Shown here in pieces: positions 11,323-24,399 of a stretch of 64,000 nucleotides of DNA (its first letter is position 1; the number at the start of each line of letters is the position of its first letter). The stretch lies in assembly GCA_024036415.1 (NCBI GenBank), contig JAMWET010001220.1, positions 1,364,001 to 1,428,000 of the forward strand. The letters run 5' to 3'. The notes under the pieces were generated by a model, which did no database searches, had not been told where the DNA came from, and saw only the letters and a list, made by a program, of their open reading frames with translations. This DNA comes from Prochilodus magdalenae. Taxonomy: Eukaryota > Chordata > Actinopteri > Characiformes > Prochilodontidae. The position numbers and the translations under genes were made by a program.

Positions 11323-13399
11323 ACCTCAGTTCACCTTTTCATCTCTACCGTCCAACACAACCATCTCTCTATTATTTTGCTAACACTTACACTAACGCTA
11401 GCCTTGTTGTATTTACAGTTTTAGCTTATTATCAGATCAGTGGCTATGCAAGCATGCAGAATTGGTTGTCACCACAGGAATTCCCATTGATAGTCTAATG
11501 TGTTTGTGTGATACCAACTGGGTAGTGTAGTCAGAGAACATTCATAAACAAGAACATGATAAAGATAGAAATCATGAATCCTGATGAGAATCGTATGATA
11601 ATCGAATGAGAGTAAACGAAATAGAATAATGTAGCTTGATTAAACATCATTGTACAGTTTTTCCCTCAAGTAATTGTGATACTCATTCATACTCAATAAA
11701 ACTAGAGCTAGAATGGAAAAGGAGAACTTGAACGGTCACTGTCAGACAAATCAGAGATGCCCTTAACGTTCAGAAGCAGTCAGCAGATTTTTCTCCTGTT
11801 GGCACCTTCGGGATCCCATAACATTCTCCACCAGGATTGCCGCCATGCAGGCGCTCTTCAGTAAAGGAAAATGAAGTTGTTAATGATTAAGGTATGAATC
11901 CATTATGCTGAAACGACCCTGCTACTCAAAGCAACCTACCAGGCAAGCTACTGTATATTCTTGTGGGAGTTCTGTGCTCTTTACTGGCGGTCTGGGTAAA
12001 TGTTTTCTTTAAATTAGCCCTCCAGGGTGCTGCTGTTATTGCATTATTATCGAATTAGTGCGGCTTAATCACGACGTCATCGGAAATGTATGTGCGAGTG
12101 GGTCAAGGTTGTTAAAAAGAGAGAGTGTGGGGGACCACGTTTCATGTTGCTCGCTTTTCGACTGAGAAGGTGAACACATGGGCAGACCTTGAGCCAGTAC
12201 CACAGATCTCTGAATTATATTGGGTAAGCAAATGTACTTCTCACTGTGCTCAACACTTTGCCTGGCCTCCAGGCACAAGAAAAGGAATTAAGGGCAGCAC
12301 TGCCATGTTTTTCTATTAGGTATGCGAGGAGAAAATACAATTACCAGTTAAGTGGTAACATACCACAAGGGATTATTGGGATCTTGGTGTTTTGGATCTC
12401 TCTTTCTCAGCTGGGCTGATTTACATTCACTTTAGTGCAAGGCGTAAAGAGAAGAGGTTAGAACATTTATCAATATATAAATAATTATAATTAACTATTG
12501 AAAGGTCTTATGTTCTTTGAACACAGCTATTAAAGTGTAAGCCTAAGGTGGCCTGACTGGGTGATCTTGCTTAGTAGCTCTCAGTTTGAGCTCGAGTTCA
12601 AATAAACAAACATTACTCACTACTTCTTTCTAATAGCCCTTTAGAACCCTGGATCTTGAACTGGATCAATTTAGGATTCTTGGAACCTTGATGCTATTCA
12701 GAGAACCAGTCTGTGCTACACAGCAATAGCAAACAATGGTAACAAAATGGCAGAGTGCATAAATTACCTGCGAGCATTTTTGCTGTTATTCCTAATGTTT
12801 GTTGTTCACAGATCAACTTCTGACGATAGGAAGACATAGAAGCGTTTCCTGAGCAGACCACAGGGTGTCTGCATTGATGTCTCTCATTCCTCGCCAACTG
12901 ACACAAACATGGATGTCACCACAGTTCATGCTGAAGAAACTACTATTCTTTAATTCCAGCTGGGAGCAAATTTATCAGGCTCAGAATAGATTCAGGTTGG
13001 GTGGAAATGCACCGAACCAGAACAGAACCCATTCCACGTTGGTGAAAAAGGGCTATAAACGTGGTAACACCAAGTGAGAAGTCAGAATTTTGTTTGCCCA
13101 GCTGATGCAATGCACCAAGATTTCCACAGCATCTTAATGTTGAAGAGGCAAAAAACACAGCATCAGTTTTTATTGAATAGTTCACATGCACCAATTGGTG
13201 TCAGACCGTGGCTCATTTTACTGTTGTGTTTAAACCCCATAATGCTAGCTAGCAGTGCTCTAATGTATCTTCAGCTTCTATAAGACTCTTCAACTCCAGC
13301 ATAAACAAGGAGCACAAGGGTGCACTGCTAACGTTAGCATTAACAAGCCTTTGCATATGCTATGACAGTTTTCCTGAACTTACATATAAATAATTGGAG
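11323..13399. other. Gene-free stretch with a possible conserved block at 11760-12120
   Basis: No exon or RNA gene supported. 11760-12120 is complex, with TTAATGATTAAGG, TCGAATTAGTGCGGCTTAAT and CACGACGTCA (a CRE-like word). The 12615-12720 segment faintly resembles GGTTCT-type MITE sequence. The rest is unremarkable AT-rich DNA. Confidence 0.25.
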
Positions 13400-13463
13400 T
13401 ATATTGAATCGTGACCTCTGTACCATATCATATCGCCAGATTCTTGCCACTATACAGCCCTAG
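13400..13463 (-). mobile_element. Terminal fragment of a teleost DNA transposon (ATCGCCAGATTCTTGCC type)
   Basis: The string CATATCGCCAGATTCTTGCC followed by AATACAGCCCT-like sequence matches, in reverse, the terminus of a common fish non-autonomous DNA element. Only one end is apparent, and the other terminus was not found with confidence. Confidence 0.35.
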
Positions 13464-16052
13464 AATGATAATGATCTATAGAAAATGATCCATGGTGTGA
13501 CTGACAGGGAGTCCAGCCTGAAACACTCCTTCTAACATCTGTATGAGTGGGTGGAGCTAAACTTCTAAAGGCTGAATGGGGGTATATATCTAGATGTGTT
13601 GGTTTTCGTGACATCATGCCAACAGTGAATTCAAAACGTTTTTTGTGGCCTAGTTTCCATGCGCAGTATGAAGTGGGCTGTAAATGGGATGTTTTGAAAC
13701 TTTAACAATGTTTATCCACTATATCAAAATTCCATTCAAAAATTCAGTGTTAAAGTCAAAATTAATTTACTAATCAGAGAGTCACACTGATAGGTCACAG
13801 TGCTTTGTATTGTATGCTAATGTATTCCTTACTGGACTAAGACTGTAAAACTATTTAATACATTTATATTTATGCAGTGGCAGCTTTAATATCACATACC
13901 TGCTAAAGCTGTTGACAGGGTTTCTCATATGTGTTACAGCAGCGGAAACCTTAAACAGGGAAAGTTTCTTAACCAAACTTATTACCTGCAGTATTTATGC
14001 TTCGGTCACCTAAGCTTCCATAATTACACGAGAGGCAGTGTGGAGCCTTCTGCAATGAAAAACGGACTTTGGCCTTGAAATATCACTCGCGCTTCACACA
14101 AGTCTCATTTCAGTGGCTTGAATTTCAATACCAGAGCTGTCTGTACTAGACAGACGGTTCCAGCCTTCTTCCTCACGGCAGTAAGACCTCATATTAAGTC
14201 GGTTTGTTATGGTAAGACGATAGGGTGTTTGAAAGGGGTCGAAAACGTGTGTAGCGTTTCTCAGGGAACAATAAGGAGCAGTTCACAGCGGGGCTGAGGC
14301 GTCAAGTAACGTGTTATGTTTATGAAGTGAGAGAACGGGGCCTGTCTTGTTCTGCTGCTGTTTTGTGAACGGCACCCACGTCAAAAAACAGGTCTGGCCT
14401 CCACCATTTCCTTGCCAGCATTTGGCTCATTTATCAAGATTAGATTTTGTTTGAAGAAGACGCCATGTTTCGAGGCCAATAGGTGAGATTTTAAGAGGTG
14501 CTGAAACAGTAGTGTTAGTAACTTGTTTTTTGTGCCTATGGTGAGCATCAGGACTGCGGTACATTTATATTTGATTAATAAAATTTTCATTTTTTTATGC
14601 TTTTCTTTTCCCCTCTTAATCTCTACCCTTGAGATTGATCTCATTTGGTCTGTTTGCCTGCTTGGTATTGTGTCATTTAAAAAGCCATCTGAGCTGAAAT
14701 GCTTCTTGTAGAGATGGACACAACTTTTTCCTTTCTTTGTTTACAAGACCTCTAAAAACTACAACGCTGTGGGACCTTCCAAGTGGCTCAACCATCTTTT
14801 TTTGGTTCTATTAACAGGAGACCGCAAATTTAGTCTCACTGAGTAGCTAGACTGGGATCCCTCTCTCCACACTGCTGCCCAAAATAGAAGTCCGTTGAGT
14901 GTCATGATAAAAATGCCTGTAAGTGTTCTTTAAATATGTTGAGCTGTTCAGTGACGTGGAATAAGGGCCCTTTCTATCATTAGCAGTAAAATGACTTTGT
15001 GCTGGCCATTGTTTTCCTATCGAGAGAGTGTGATTATGTGCAAGGCCAGTTTCCTGCTGACCTTTATAATAATTATAGGAATGTACATTCCAACTGATAA
15101 TGATATTCAAGTATCCACAAGAGTTAATGAACAGATATCCATGGATTACTGGCCTAAGGTAAGAGAGAAAATTACTTAGGTTAAAAAGAATGTATTGTGA
15201 GAGGCTCATTGTTTCAGGTGACAGCTCCAGTGTTAATTGTGTACTTCCAATGTTGTTTGCTTTTCTTTTTCTAACATAAAGTAATGAAGTCTGAATTAAT
15301 ACAATATGTAAACATTGTTAGTTTAGTCTCAACATTTATCGTTCACTATCTAAAATTAGCCTATTTTAAATGAACTGGTATGTGATATCACAGGAATCAA
15401 TTCATTTACATTCTATTCATCCTATTCATCCTACCACAGTCTAGCCCTGCTAGCTTATTTTGAAGTTATAGAATGTTTCAAGCCATAGTACTTTTCTCAG
15501 TGTGGAACAATCAGAACAGAACAGTGGTCATTTGTCTTAGACCTACACATCATTATTTTGAGACAATGCAGCCATCAAGGTCAGCATGATTTAGTATTAT
15601 TGTTGACTGAGGCAACACTAATCCAAAAACCCAGTGAGTGGAGCCAGACTGTGGATTTGGTTTTTCAAATAAATCCTAAAAGCTTTAAAACTAATGACAC
15701 ATATTTTCTTCTCCTTCTTTTCAATTTCACTGCAAACATATCAGGTGCTCAGTGTCAGCACATAAGAAGAGAAAACTACATTGCTTCTAAAAAAGTTAAT
15801 TTCAGTTTTTAGTGTAGTTAAACACAAAGCAGTTTTAAGGTGAAAAAGGTTGTGAACCCTTGTCTTTCATCAGTCATGGCAGAGTTATAAACACAGGCTG
15901 TTGCATTCTAAGGGATAAAGAGTGGTTGAAAAGAAACATTATGTAAAATAAATTGTGATCATGTTTGGTACATAATACCACACAAATGTTGGCATATAGG
16001 AAGTGGGTTTCACATTCTTTTTAAGTCACTTGTATTTTGGCAAAGTGTAATA
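13464..16052. other. Gene-free stretch; 13990-14480 is a candidate conserved block
   Basis: No coding exon supported. 13990-14480 is complex sequence with frequent CG dinucleotides (for example ATCACTCGCGCTTCACACAA and GGGGTCGAAAACGTGTGTAG). The remainder, 14480-16052, shows no recognised repeat or gene. Confidence 0.25.
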
Positions 16053-17039
16053 CAGGGTGTCTACAAAGTAGGGAACCAGAACTGAATGTGTAGAACTTGT
16101 CGAGATCGTCCTCATTTCTGTTGAAGGAAGCACACGTCATCACCACGTCATCACCAATGTCAACCAACAGCACACAAGCCAAAATTGCCAAATTCCAAAA
16201 ACAGGTTCTGTCGCCAACAAACAGAAAGCTGGATGACCCCAAATTGCTACAGATATAGAACAGTAACTGCTGTTCTGGCATTGAGCAAGAACCCAAACCA
16301 TAACACCTGTCATTTGGCTCAGGAATGTGGGATTAGCTGTGTCTCAATTCAGCACAATTCAGTTAAGTTTTATTTACCCATAAATGGCACCATTGGCTGA
16401 GGTTGAGATAAACCCTCACTTTCCCTGTTCTTTGATGAAGCAAATTTCTTTTGAAAAGTGAGGTCAACAATATCACTTATACTGATCAGACACAAACCCT
16501 TACTGGACTAATCCAATGACACCGTCGCCTCCTAAAGTCATGGTATGGTGCAGTGGATGGGGTACCCAAATTGTGTGACCTTTCTTCATTACAGAACATT
16601 AGGTTCAGATCATTACACAATGTACAAAGATGTGCTTCTTTCGTTGTTGTCAGAGAATGGAACATTCTTCCTTCAAGATGTCGGCCCATCTCATTACAAA
16701 CAAATTGTCAGAGACTTCTTCTTGAGGTCTATTTCCTCAAAATTGGATTGGCTGTATAGGTTAAGTTTAACATGAGAATGAATAAAGTTACAGTGTGAAG
16801 CACACCGCTGTTTTTCTGGTGAAATTCTTTTCCAGTTTAACATGTCAAGTATCTGCCTTCCCTTTAAAAACTGAAGTTGAATCCAAGATGGTAGCATTTA
16901 AGACTGCCGCCATGTTGATGACATGGCCTAACAGGTTTCCTCCTTCCCCAAAAGCTTATGTCTAAAATTGAATCACCGTCCACCAAACTTTTTATTTTTT
17001 TATTTTAAATGGGTGTTTCATTAAATTTGAGACACACTG
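16053..17039 (+). mobile_element. Degraded Tc1/mariner-superfamily transposon of a second family
   Basis: The left end is CAGGGTGTCTACAAAGTAGG, preceded by TA. The right end, in reverse complement, begins CAGTGTGTCTC, so the first ten bases agree at nine positions. The + strand at about 16545-16720 encodes a mariner-like segment ending FLQDVGPSHYKQIVRDFF, where the QDxxPxH motif is the second catalytic Asp block. The first catalytic region near 16410-16450 is broken by stops and the reading frame is interrupted repeatedly. The family differs from the Tc1-like copies at 2.3 and 10.2 kb. Confidence 0.65.
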
Positions 17040-19563
17040 CCCTTATTCACAAATCAGACCAATATCGCAACATTTACCATCCTGTTAACACAAAGTGCTG
17101 TTGCATAGAATTATCAGTCTCTATGTTTTCTCCTTTGTCCAGTCATGAAACATGCCACACCTTAGTCGCATTGGAGGGGTGGTGCTGTCCAGACCACAGT
17201 GCAGGGTCATTTAGCTGGTCAGGAAACAGCCATTAGCTGTAGTGGGCTGGGAGGCATCATAGCTAAAGTGTAAGCATTACATAGATGGCCAGCCCAGACA
17301 GCTTCATGGCTGTGGTGTAGTATAGTTCAAGCAGCCGACCCGGGAAGTCCCGTAGCCCTGAAGAATCCTTAGCTGTAGGGGAAAGCTCAGCTTTGATCGT
17401 GTTGTCGCTGAAGTGATGCATTGCTCAAATGTCCTGGGAAATCTCGGAAGGCTTATAGGATCAGTGGCATCTCAAGCTATAAAAATGATTTGCCGTTCTA
17501 AATTGGTGTTTATTTTTTGAGAGCCCACCTTCTACACCTTCTTTTTGCCATCATTCTACAACTTAGTGAAGCATAGACTCAACAACATCTGAGGAGGGAG
17601 GAGAGGGTCAGTCATCAGAAAAGACACAATACAGACCCTTTTGTATTTCCTAGACAGCTAGTCTTTCTCTGCTTTCTTTTCGCTTCTGTGGTGTTAGTAT
17701 GTAGAGCTGCAAAGTCCAGGATCTGTTATTCATCTGAGGAAAAACGGGCCTGGGATAATGATATTTCAGGTAGTCAAAAACAGCAAAGAAGAATTGCTGG
17801 ACACAGGCTCCAAAACGGATTGCTTTCCGTCTGTATGTACTCTATAATGAACTTGTTGAATAAATCAGAGTCTATTGAAGCTAAAGTATCACTTTTCACT
17901 CTTGCAAAACTGTCAGAATGAAACAAAACTCATTGCCCTAAGAGAGCTGCCAACTGAAAGGAGAAACAGAGATGCTGTTGGCAAAACCCACAAGAATATT
18001 ATATAATACAATTGCAGGCCCCAAATGGATCTACCCGTTTCTTTCTCACTTGTTCTCTCACTCTTTATTTATTCTTGTCTCTTTTGTGCTTTGTCATCTG
18101 ATGGCATTGGAGCTGTGACTAGATAATGGCGTAGTGCTGTGAATGCTTCTTGACAGGAGTACCATAGGATTAGTGGCGTTATTATCTCTAGATGCAGCTT
18201 GGACAAACAGTGAAAGGATGATGGATTACAGCTCACGTTAATCCTCAACAATAAAAGACGTTTGCTCAGACGTAGGACATGTCTCCGCAGCTGCAGTCAT
18301 CTGTTGCTCTCGGGGAACGAGGCAGGAGGGAATTGGGAGCTCCAATCACAGGCTAATTCTTTTGGTTCCTCATGTGCCGCACACCTCCTTAACCCCTGAC
18401 GTCTTCATGGCTTTCGTGATGTCTCTGGAGAAGCTCTCTCATTCCTTGGAACTCCCGCCTCACTACTCGCAGCCAAGGCCGTTAGCGGGCTCTGGTTTCC
18501 AAATCCTCTTGCCCGTGCCCCAGCACAAATACACAATATCCTCTCCGATTGCACTTAATAATATTTTTGCACAATTATTATTCCACAGAGCTGGACCCTT
18601 GACTTCAGCTGAAGTGAGGAAAGAATGGAGCGTGACGGCACTTACCTGCCTGTCTTTCGCTCTGACCACAGACCGGAAAAAAAAGCAAGGATTTTTTTGG
18701 GATCAGGGAATATTTTTATAACAACAACAATAGCAACAGCCAGCTTCAAGAGTTATGCATCTTATTACACAGTCAGCCAACTAGGACACAGTTAGCATAC
18801 ATATTCAATGCAACAGCATGTATGCAACAGGGGCGATAGAGGACAAATCACATGTTTACACATATTTAGATGTGCAAACCAGTTCTGTAAAACAAACAGT
18901 TGGTTTACATTGACAGTTGACTAAATGAAAGCACATTGAAGGCATGATGTAGTTTGGTCAGGCTTGTCATTATAACACCCCTTGCTGCAATGCTTAGAAT
19001 GCAGATCCTGTTCAAGTTCGTTACCTATCACACTGTAACACTGAACATAGCAATATGTGCAAAATATATTAGCTTGAAGTGTTTGTGCTTGCGTACTCGT
19101 GTGAAATATGTTTCTGGCTGTAGACAGCAACACACTCATGAAGTCATAATAGGACTGGATTGATTTAATTATAGTAATAATGATAATAACTTAATTGTAA
19201 GGTTATGCACTGCATTAGACAATCTGCTAACTAGGATAGGACTTCTTGAACTAGCATGATCTAATAGCAACTATAATAATAATAATACAAAATAAATAAA
19301 TGGGTAAATAAATAAAACAAACAAACTAATAAATAAATAAACAAACAGTAAGTATTTGTGGGCTTATGCCAGCAGCCAGTATTTTTCATGTATATATGAG
19401 ATGTGAGATATGTAGATAAAGATAAAGTGCTTTTGGAATACAATGAACACACCATTACATACTGGTTTGAAATATTAGTTTAACAGCTGTCTAAGTAAAT
19501 GTTGTTAAGCCATTATCTGCCAATCCCTCTGTGAGAATTCTCTTATTAGAGTAAGCATTACTT
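17040..19563. other. Gene-free stretch
   Basis: No exon or RNA gene supported. 18240-18720 is more GC-rich and complex (ATGTCTCCGCAGCTGCAGTC, GGGAACGAGGCAGGAGGGAA) and includes a 119-codon open frame at 18362-18721 with no recognisable family. A/T-rich simple sequence built of AAT, AAAT and AAAC lies at about 19268-19345. Confidence 0.3.
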
Positions 19564-19751
19564 GCTTTTCCACAGCATGGTACTGGCTGGACTTAGTTCA
19601 GCTCTACTCCCCTTTTTTGTTTTTTTCTTTAGGCAAAACTGGCATCTGGTACCAGGCACCATTCGTGATAGGCCCTTTGTGGCGGTAATAGCTGATACCA
19701 ACAGCAAGTCAAAGTGAAAGTGAGGTTAACCACACCATGCAGTGGCAAAGC
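19564..19751. mobile_element. 188-bp MITE-like element with imperfect terminal inverted repeats
   Basis: The left end GCTTTTCCACAGCATGGTA pairs with the right end, which in reverse complement is GCTTTGCCACTGCATGGTG (about 16 of 19 positions). The interior contains GGTACCAG and an AGCTGATACC motif, typical of the fish palindromic family that starts with a CCACTGCATGGTAC-like terminus. No coding capacity. Superfamily (hAT or Harbinger) undecided. Confidence 0.6.
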
Positions 19752-20425
19752 AGCTTTATTTGCAGTACGGGGTTAAACCATGTTGCGCCCTTTGCTTCGC
19801 CATTTACCAAATGCCACATGATTTTTGCGGTTTGGAATTATGTGGCCACTTTGCTTAGGTCTTTATGGTGTGATTTTGTTTTGCTTGAGGCCATTAAAAG
19901 ATTTCTCGTTTCTCCTCATGTTTATGAGCTGAGACTGAGTTTTATGTGTGTGTTTTGTTTCTTGATCAGAAACTCCTCATAATCTCATTGTGTGTTACGT
20001 ACAATAACATGGAAATAAGCCTGTTATCATGCCCCTCTAATTGTCACAGGGATTCGGGGCCAGTCACATATTCTCCTGCCGTTTCAAGTGCTGCCACATA
20101 CATACGCAAATCAAGACTCCAGCTGTGGGAGAGTTTTCGTAAATGTTGAAATTGCTGTCTAGACTTTGTTTGCAGGCCTCGGGCTTGTGCAGCTCTTTGG
20201 AGAAGACCGGCACACCTATAGCAAGAATGAATAATAGCCTGAGCAGAGAGCTGATTGTGGGTTTTATGTGCACAAGTGCATCACAGGGTCCAGGGGCGGA
20301 TATAATCTCAATTGAGTTTCTCCAGAAGGCAAAACAACCTTTCACCACATTTTACTTCTGGGCACTGAAAAGACCTGCCATCATTACAGCGCAGGAGAAA
20401 GGAGGCAGAGAATGAGAGAGTTAGC

Positions 20426-20469
<44 letters not shown>

Positions 20470-23400
20470 TGGAGGGGGGAGCAGACAATGAAAGAGAGGA
20501 ACTGGCGAAAAGAATTAGTTAGAAAGAAAGACAGGAAAAAGTAGAAACACAGGCATGGCGAGAGAGGAGCAATGGAAATCAGCAGTCTCTTGACTCAGAT
20601 TGTTCTCTCATTTAGGCTCTGTGCTCTCCCTGTAGGCCTCTCTGCCCTCGTACTCTCAGACATTTGTCAGTGTTTTCGACATGCCAAGCAATATTATTCT
20701 TTAGTGGCATTACTCAATATGATGAATGATGCAGAGTTTTTGACATTCATTCAAGAAAATGACTGCAGCGTCAGGCGTTAGCTAATCTGTCAAAATGTAC
20801 ACGTGCTGCATGCTAACAGTATGGAGTGTGTAATGGAAGCTTTTACAGTAGTATTAACTACAATGATTGAATGATACAATGATACAATGATAATTAATGA
20901 ATGCAATGAATAAGAAATGAATTAGCAAATGAATGTTTTATCATTAACATTTTTAGAATTTATATAGTATACTTGTCCTTTTAATGTCAGGTAGTGCAAC
21001 CAGATATAAATATTTTTTATTAAACTGTATTGTACAGTATATTTATTAGTTTTATATTTTGTCCATGCACTTGGACAGTGGTATAAACCTTTGTTTATTT
21101 AAACAGTTTTTGATGTCATACTAAACTAGAAGGAAAACCTAGTCTACGCAGCCTAACCATGACTCAATAATGAGTTTTGCCAGTACTTGCGACCATTTTA
21201 ACTTTGAAATTGCACTATGATAGAAACATGGTACCTCCTTTATGGACAGTCTTTTGAGTTTAGGGCAGTTTTCTGTATTTCCTCAGTGTTTGTGATGTGT
21301 TGGAATTGCACCTTGAAGCTCACCTTGAAGGCCCTTCTATAGGGTGCAGTACTTTGTCCATTTATTTTTAAAAGCATGCCAGAATACGTTTTTTGTTGTC
21401 AGCTGTGCAGCAGAACTTTTGTGTAAATTTGAGAGCTTCCAGACAAATGTTTTCAGTGAGTTAAATACTTTTAAAGCTGCCCTGTTCTTCCACATGAATT
21501 TAAAAAGTGTCAAACAAAATCATGGCAGAGTATTTTTATTGAAACATTGAATGAGACAGTCACTGCAATGTACCTCTCTTCTTATTCCATGAACCCTTGC
21601 ACAGACCCTTCAGGTATTTATAGCCCAGTCAACCTCATGTAACACCACCAACAGGACCGTAAAGTTACTAGCACCCTAAACATGCAAGGTAACAATCTTT
21701 TTGTCTGGTGAGCTTATACTGACCCCATGAACAGTGCACTCCAACTGAATGCTACACTCCTGTATTCCTGAATACTATCCATTGTTTTCTCCAGTAAAGC
21801 AGATTGTGAAGATATGAATGGCCTCAGAAAGCAATGCCTCTCGGCTTTTATAACATCTGCATTCTGAATAAGGTACATTTGAAATTAGGACGTAAATGTA
21901 AAATAAAAGAGGAGCCAGTAGCTGCTTGTTTAACCTGTAATGCACATAGGCGGATTTGTGCCCAACTGTTGTTTCTGGCAGAAAAGCCTTAAGGCTCGTC
22001 AGTGCTGCCCCATGATGCCCAGAAACGACAACGCGTGTCATTTCCTGCCAACGGCAATCATATTGTGATTACTGCTCCTCTCAACCACGGCCCTCGTGTC
22101 CAGTCTCTTGATTTCCCAAAATGAAAGTTGTATGTTTTTCTTTTGTCGGGGGAGGCAATCTTTCCAGGCGAATCATGAGCCTAGTCCAAAACCTCGCTGT
22201 GCTAGATGTCACAAATCAGTTTATAATGAGCCATATGAAAAACTGAATCAATCCATTTATAAATACACCCCAAAAGTGGCTTTTTAGTTTGGGAAAAATA
22301 GCCTATTTATATGTCCAAACTTTGAATGCCTCATAGTGATGGATTTTCTAAACTGTATATACAGCGCTTACACAAACAGTACCAGCTAATTGCAAGGTAT
22401 CTTAAATTTCATAGCATTGGGCTTGTTTAAGGAAAGGCCGATAACAGCAAGGTCACAAGTAATTACGTTTTATTAATGATCTGACTGACAAATCAGATGC
22501 CATCTGACCGTATTTTGTGCCATGATTATACCACATTTAAAAAAGTGCTATGCCTTTATGAAATCTATAAATACCTATAATGGTAACTCCTATAATCCCT
22601 AGAATATTATTTACAGGCAAATGAGTTCAAGATGTAGTTTACCAGATGCCAGATGAGTAGGGCAGATGAGTAAGGCCCAAGAGATATATACAGTATGTAC
22701 AGTATATAACATTGTATAAATAGTATTTTTTCTTTTCTGCAGTGCACCTTAGGAGGGCGCTGTCAGCTTACACATTGCACTGCCTCAAGGCTGTTTAAAC
22801 ATGAGGAACTGTGCGGGTGCATTAACAAATGTTCAGCTTTTTCTGGGAATTCCATTTCAGCGCTACAGCAAAAGGCTCACTGACAACTCGCCTCCCAGCA
22901 AATGCACCGACGATGAGGGTGGATGTAACCCAATCCGTTGGTCTGTGGCATGTTAGAACCTGCGGCCCAGCTCGGAGCATCTGTCCCTGAGCGTAGCGCA
23001 TTACACTGATCAAACCCAAAAGCTGTCTCTTTCCCCTGCATCGTTCCGTGGAGCCAAAAAAAGAGGATGAAAATTTCCCAGGCACAAAGCCCTCATTTGG
23101 CTGTAATTAATGGGCCTAAAACCGTATTTTGTTTTGCGTGGCCCCTTTATGTGGCTACAACAAAGGCTGAAACAAAGGATTAGGGAAAACAAAGAGGTTT
23201 TTGGATTGCAAAAAGGGGGACTCAAAAGGACTGGAGCCTTCCATGGGGCCTGTGCAGCTGAGCATCGGTATTCCAGGCGCATGGCTGCTGGGACGGTCAG
23301 CTTGTGGGCAGCAGGCCAAAGGGGCAACTAACGGCTGATTACAACACTTCAGCAGGTGGGCCTCTCAGCCTGAGCTTGGGGGCGACTCAGGGCCAACCAC

Positions 23401-24258
23401 TCCTTTGATAAGCAGAGGAAGGGAGGATGGAGGTTCAGTATAGACATGGATGAGACATGGATGGGTAAAGTTAACCTACAGGTTTATTTTTCTCTTTCTC
23501 CCGCATAACAACGCAACCAAAAAGCAGGCCGGTTGACACAGTTAAGCCTAGACACGGACGTTTACTAGGCTAGATCTTTCAGATATGTCTGTGCTGTGTC
23601 ACTGTGTTATAACCAGTCAAATATGTGCGCCCCATACAGCATCATTTGCTATCCACAACGCCTTGAGTCGTTTGTCATCAGAGTGCCAGTGTTTGAATTT
23701 GAAGCTCCAGCTCGCCTTAAAGAATGTAACTGTTGGCTTTAAACGTAAAGCTATGTAGTGTTCTGCCCATGCAAAGCTAAAAAGGCAATAGCTTTTTGTT
23801 GTCATCAGTTTTACTAAAATGGCTGAAATATGACTTTAATAAATAAAATATAGAATATAAACAGACCATGAACATTTTCATACCCGCTGAATCTTTTTGG
23901 CTTGGTGATAAGGTTAAGCTTGCTGTGTTTCTTCGTGTTTGCGGATCACAGCTGCCTGGTTTTAACCTACCCATGTTGGGTTTGTTGGGCAAATGTGCCT
24001 GTGGTGGCTGCTTTGGTGTCTGTTTTGGCCTTATAACTTGGTTTGGCTTAAAGTGGAAACAAAGGAAATCATGATTCATGTCTTTAGACACACATTTCTC
24101 ATGTACTAAAACACTCATGGTTATGATATAGTCACTCTATAGCCTAATCATTATTACACATTGATTAGGCTCATTTTTAAAATTTTCATTGCTGAAAGAT
24201 GGCCGAGCCCAGGGACCAGCTAAATCTATGATCCAGCCCAGTCTACAGCCTTGAGTTT
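19752..24258. other. Gene-free stretch with microsatellite and candidate conserved block
   Basis: No exon or RNA gene supported. It holds the GA run at 20427-20470, an ATGA-rich degenerate repeat near 20860-20945, and repeat-poor blocks at about 22080-22280 and 22840-23340. The second of these carries the homeodomain core TAATTA at 23104-23109 and ACAAAGG-type SOX words nearby. Remaining sequence is unremarkable. Confidence 0.3.
20427..20470 (+). repeat. GA microsatellite
   Basis: An AG/GA dinucleotide run of about 44 bases with one AA interruption, flanked by more loosely purine-rich sequence to about 20560. Confidence 0.85.
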
Positions 24259-24399
24259 TTGTGCAATAATTCAAAGTTTCAGTGGTTCTCATGAGCACTT
24301 TACAACAACTCACCACTGTGTGAGTTTACAATTTCTACTGTACTGTACAATAATACCAGTCCTTATTGGTCTACTGTTTATATCATATAGTTCATAGAA

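Noticed and set aside
12617..12720. Second copy of the GGTTCT-type MITE
   Set aside because: A few AGAACC-like words occur, but neither terminus is recognisable, so the resemblance is too weak to annotate.
13074..13283. Possible exon near 13.1 kb
   Set aside because: The open frame is short, has no plausible paired splice sites and resembles no known protein.
23868..24074. Possible small membrane protein (68 codons, Gly/Cys/Phe-rich)
   Set aside because: No conserved family, no splice context, and an overlapping antisense frame of greater length. Composition follows the T/G-rich sequence.
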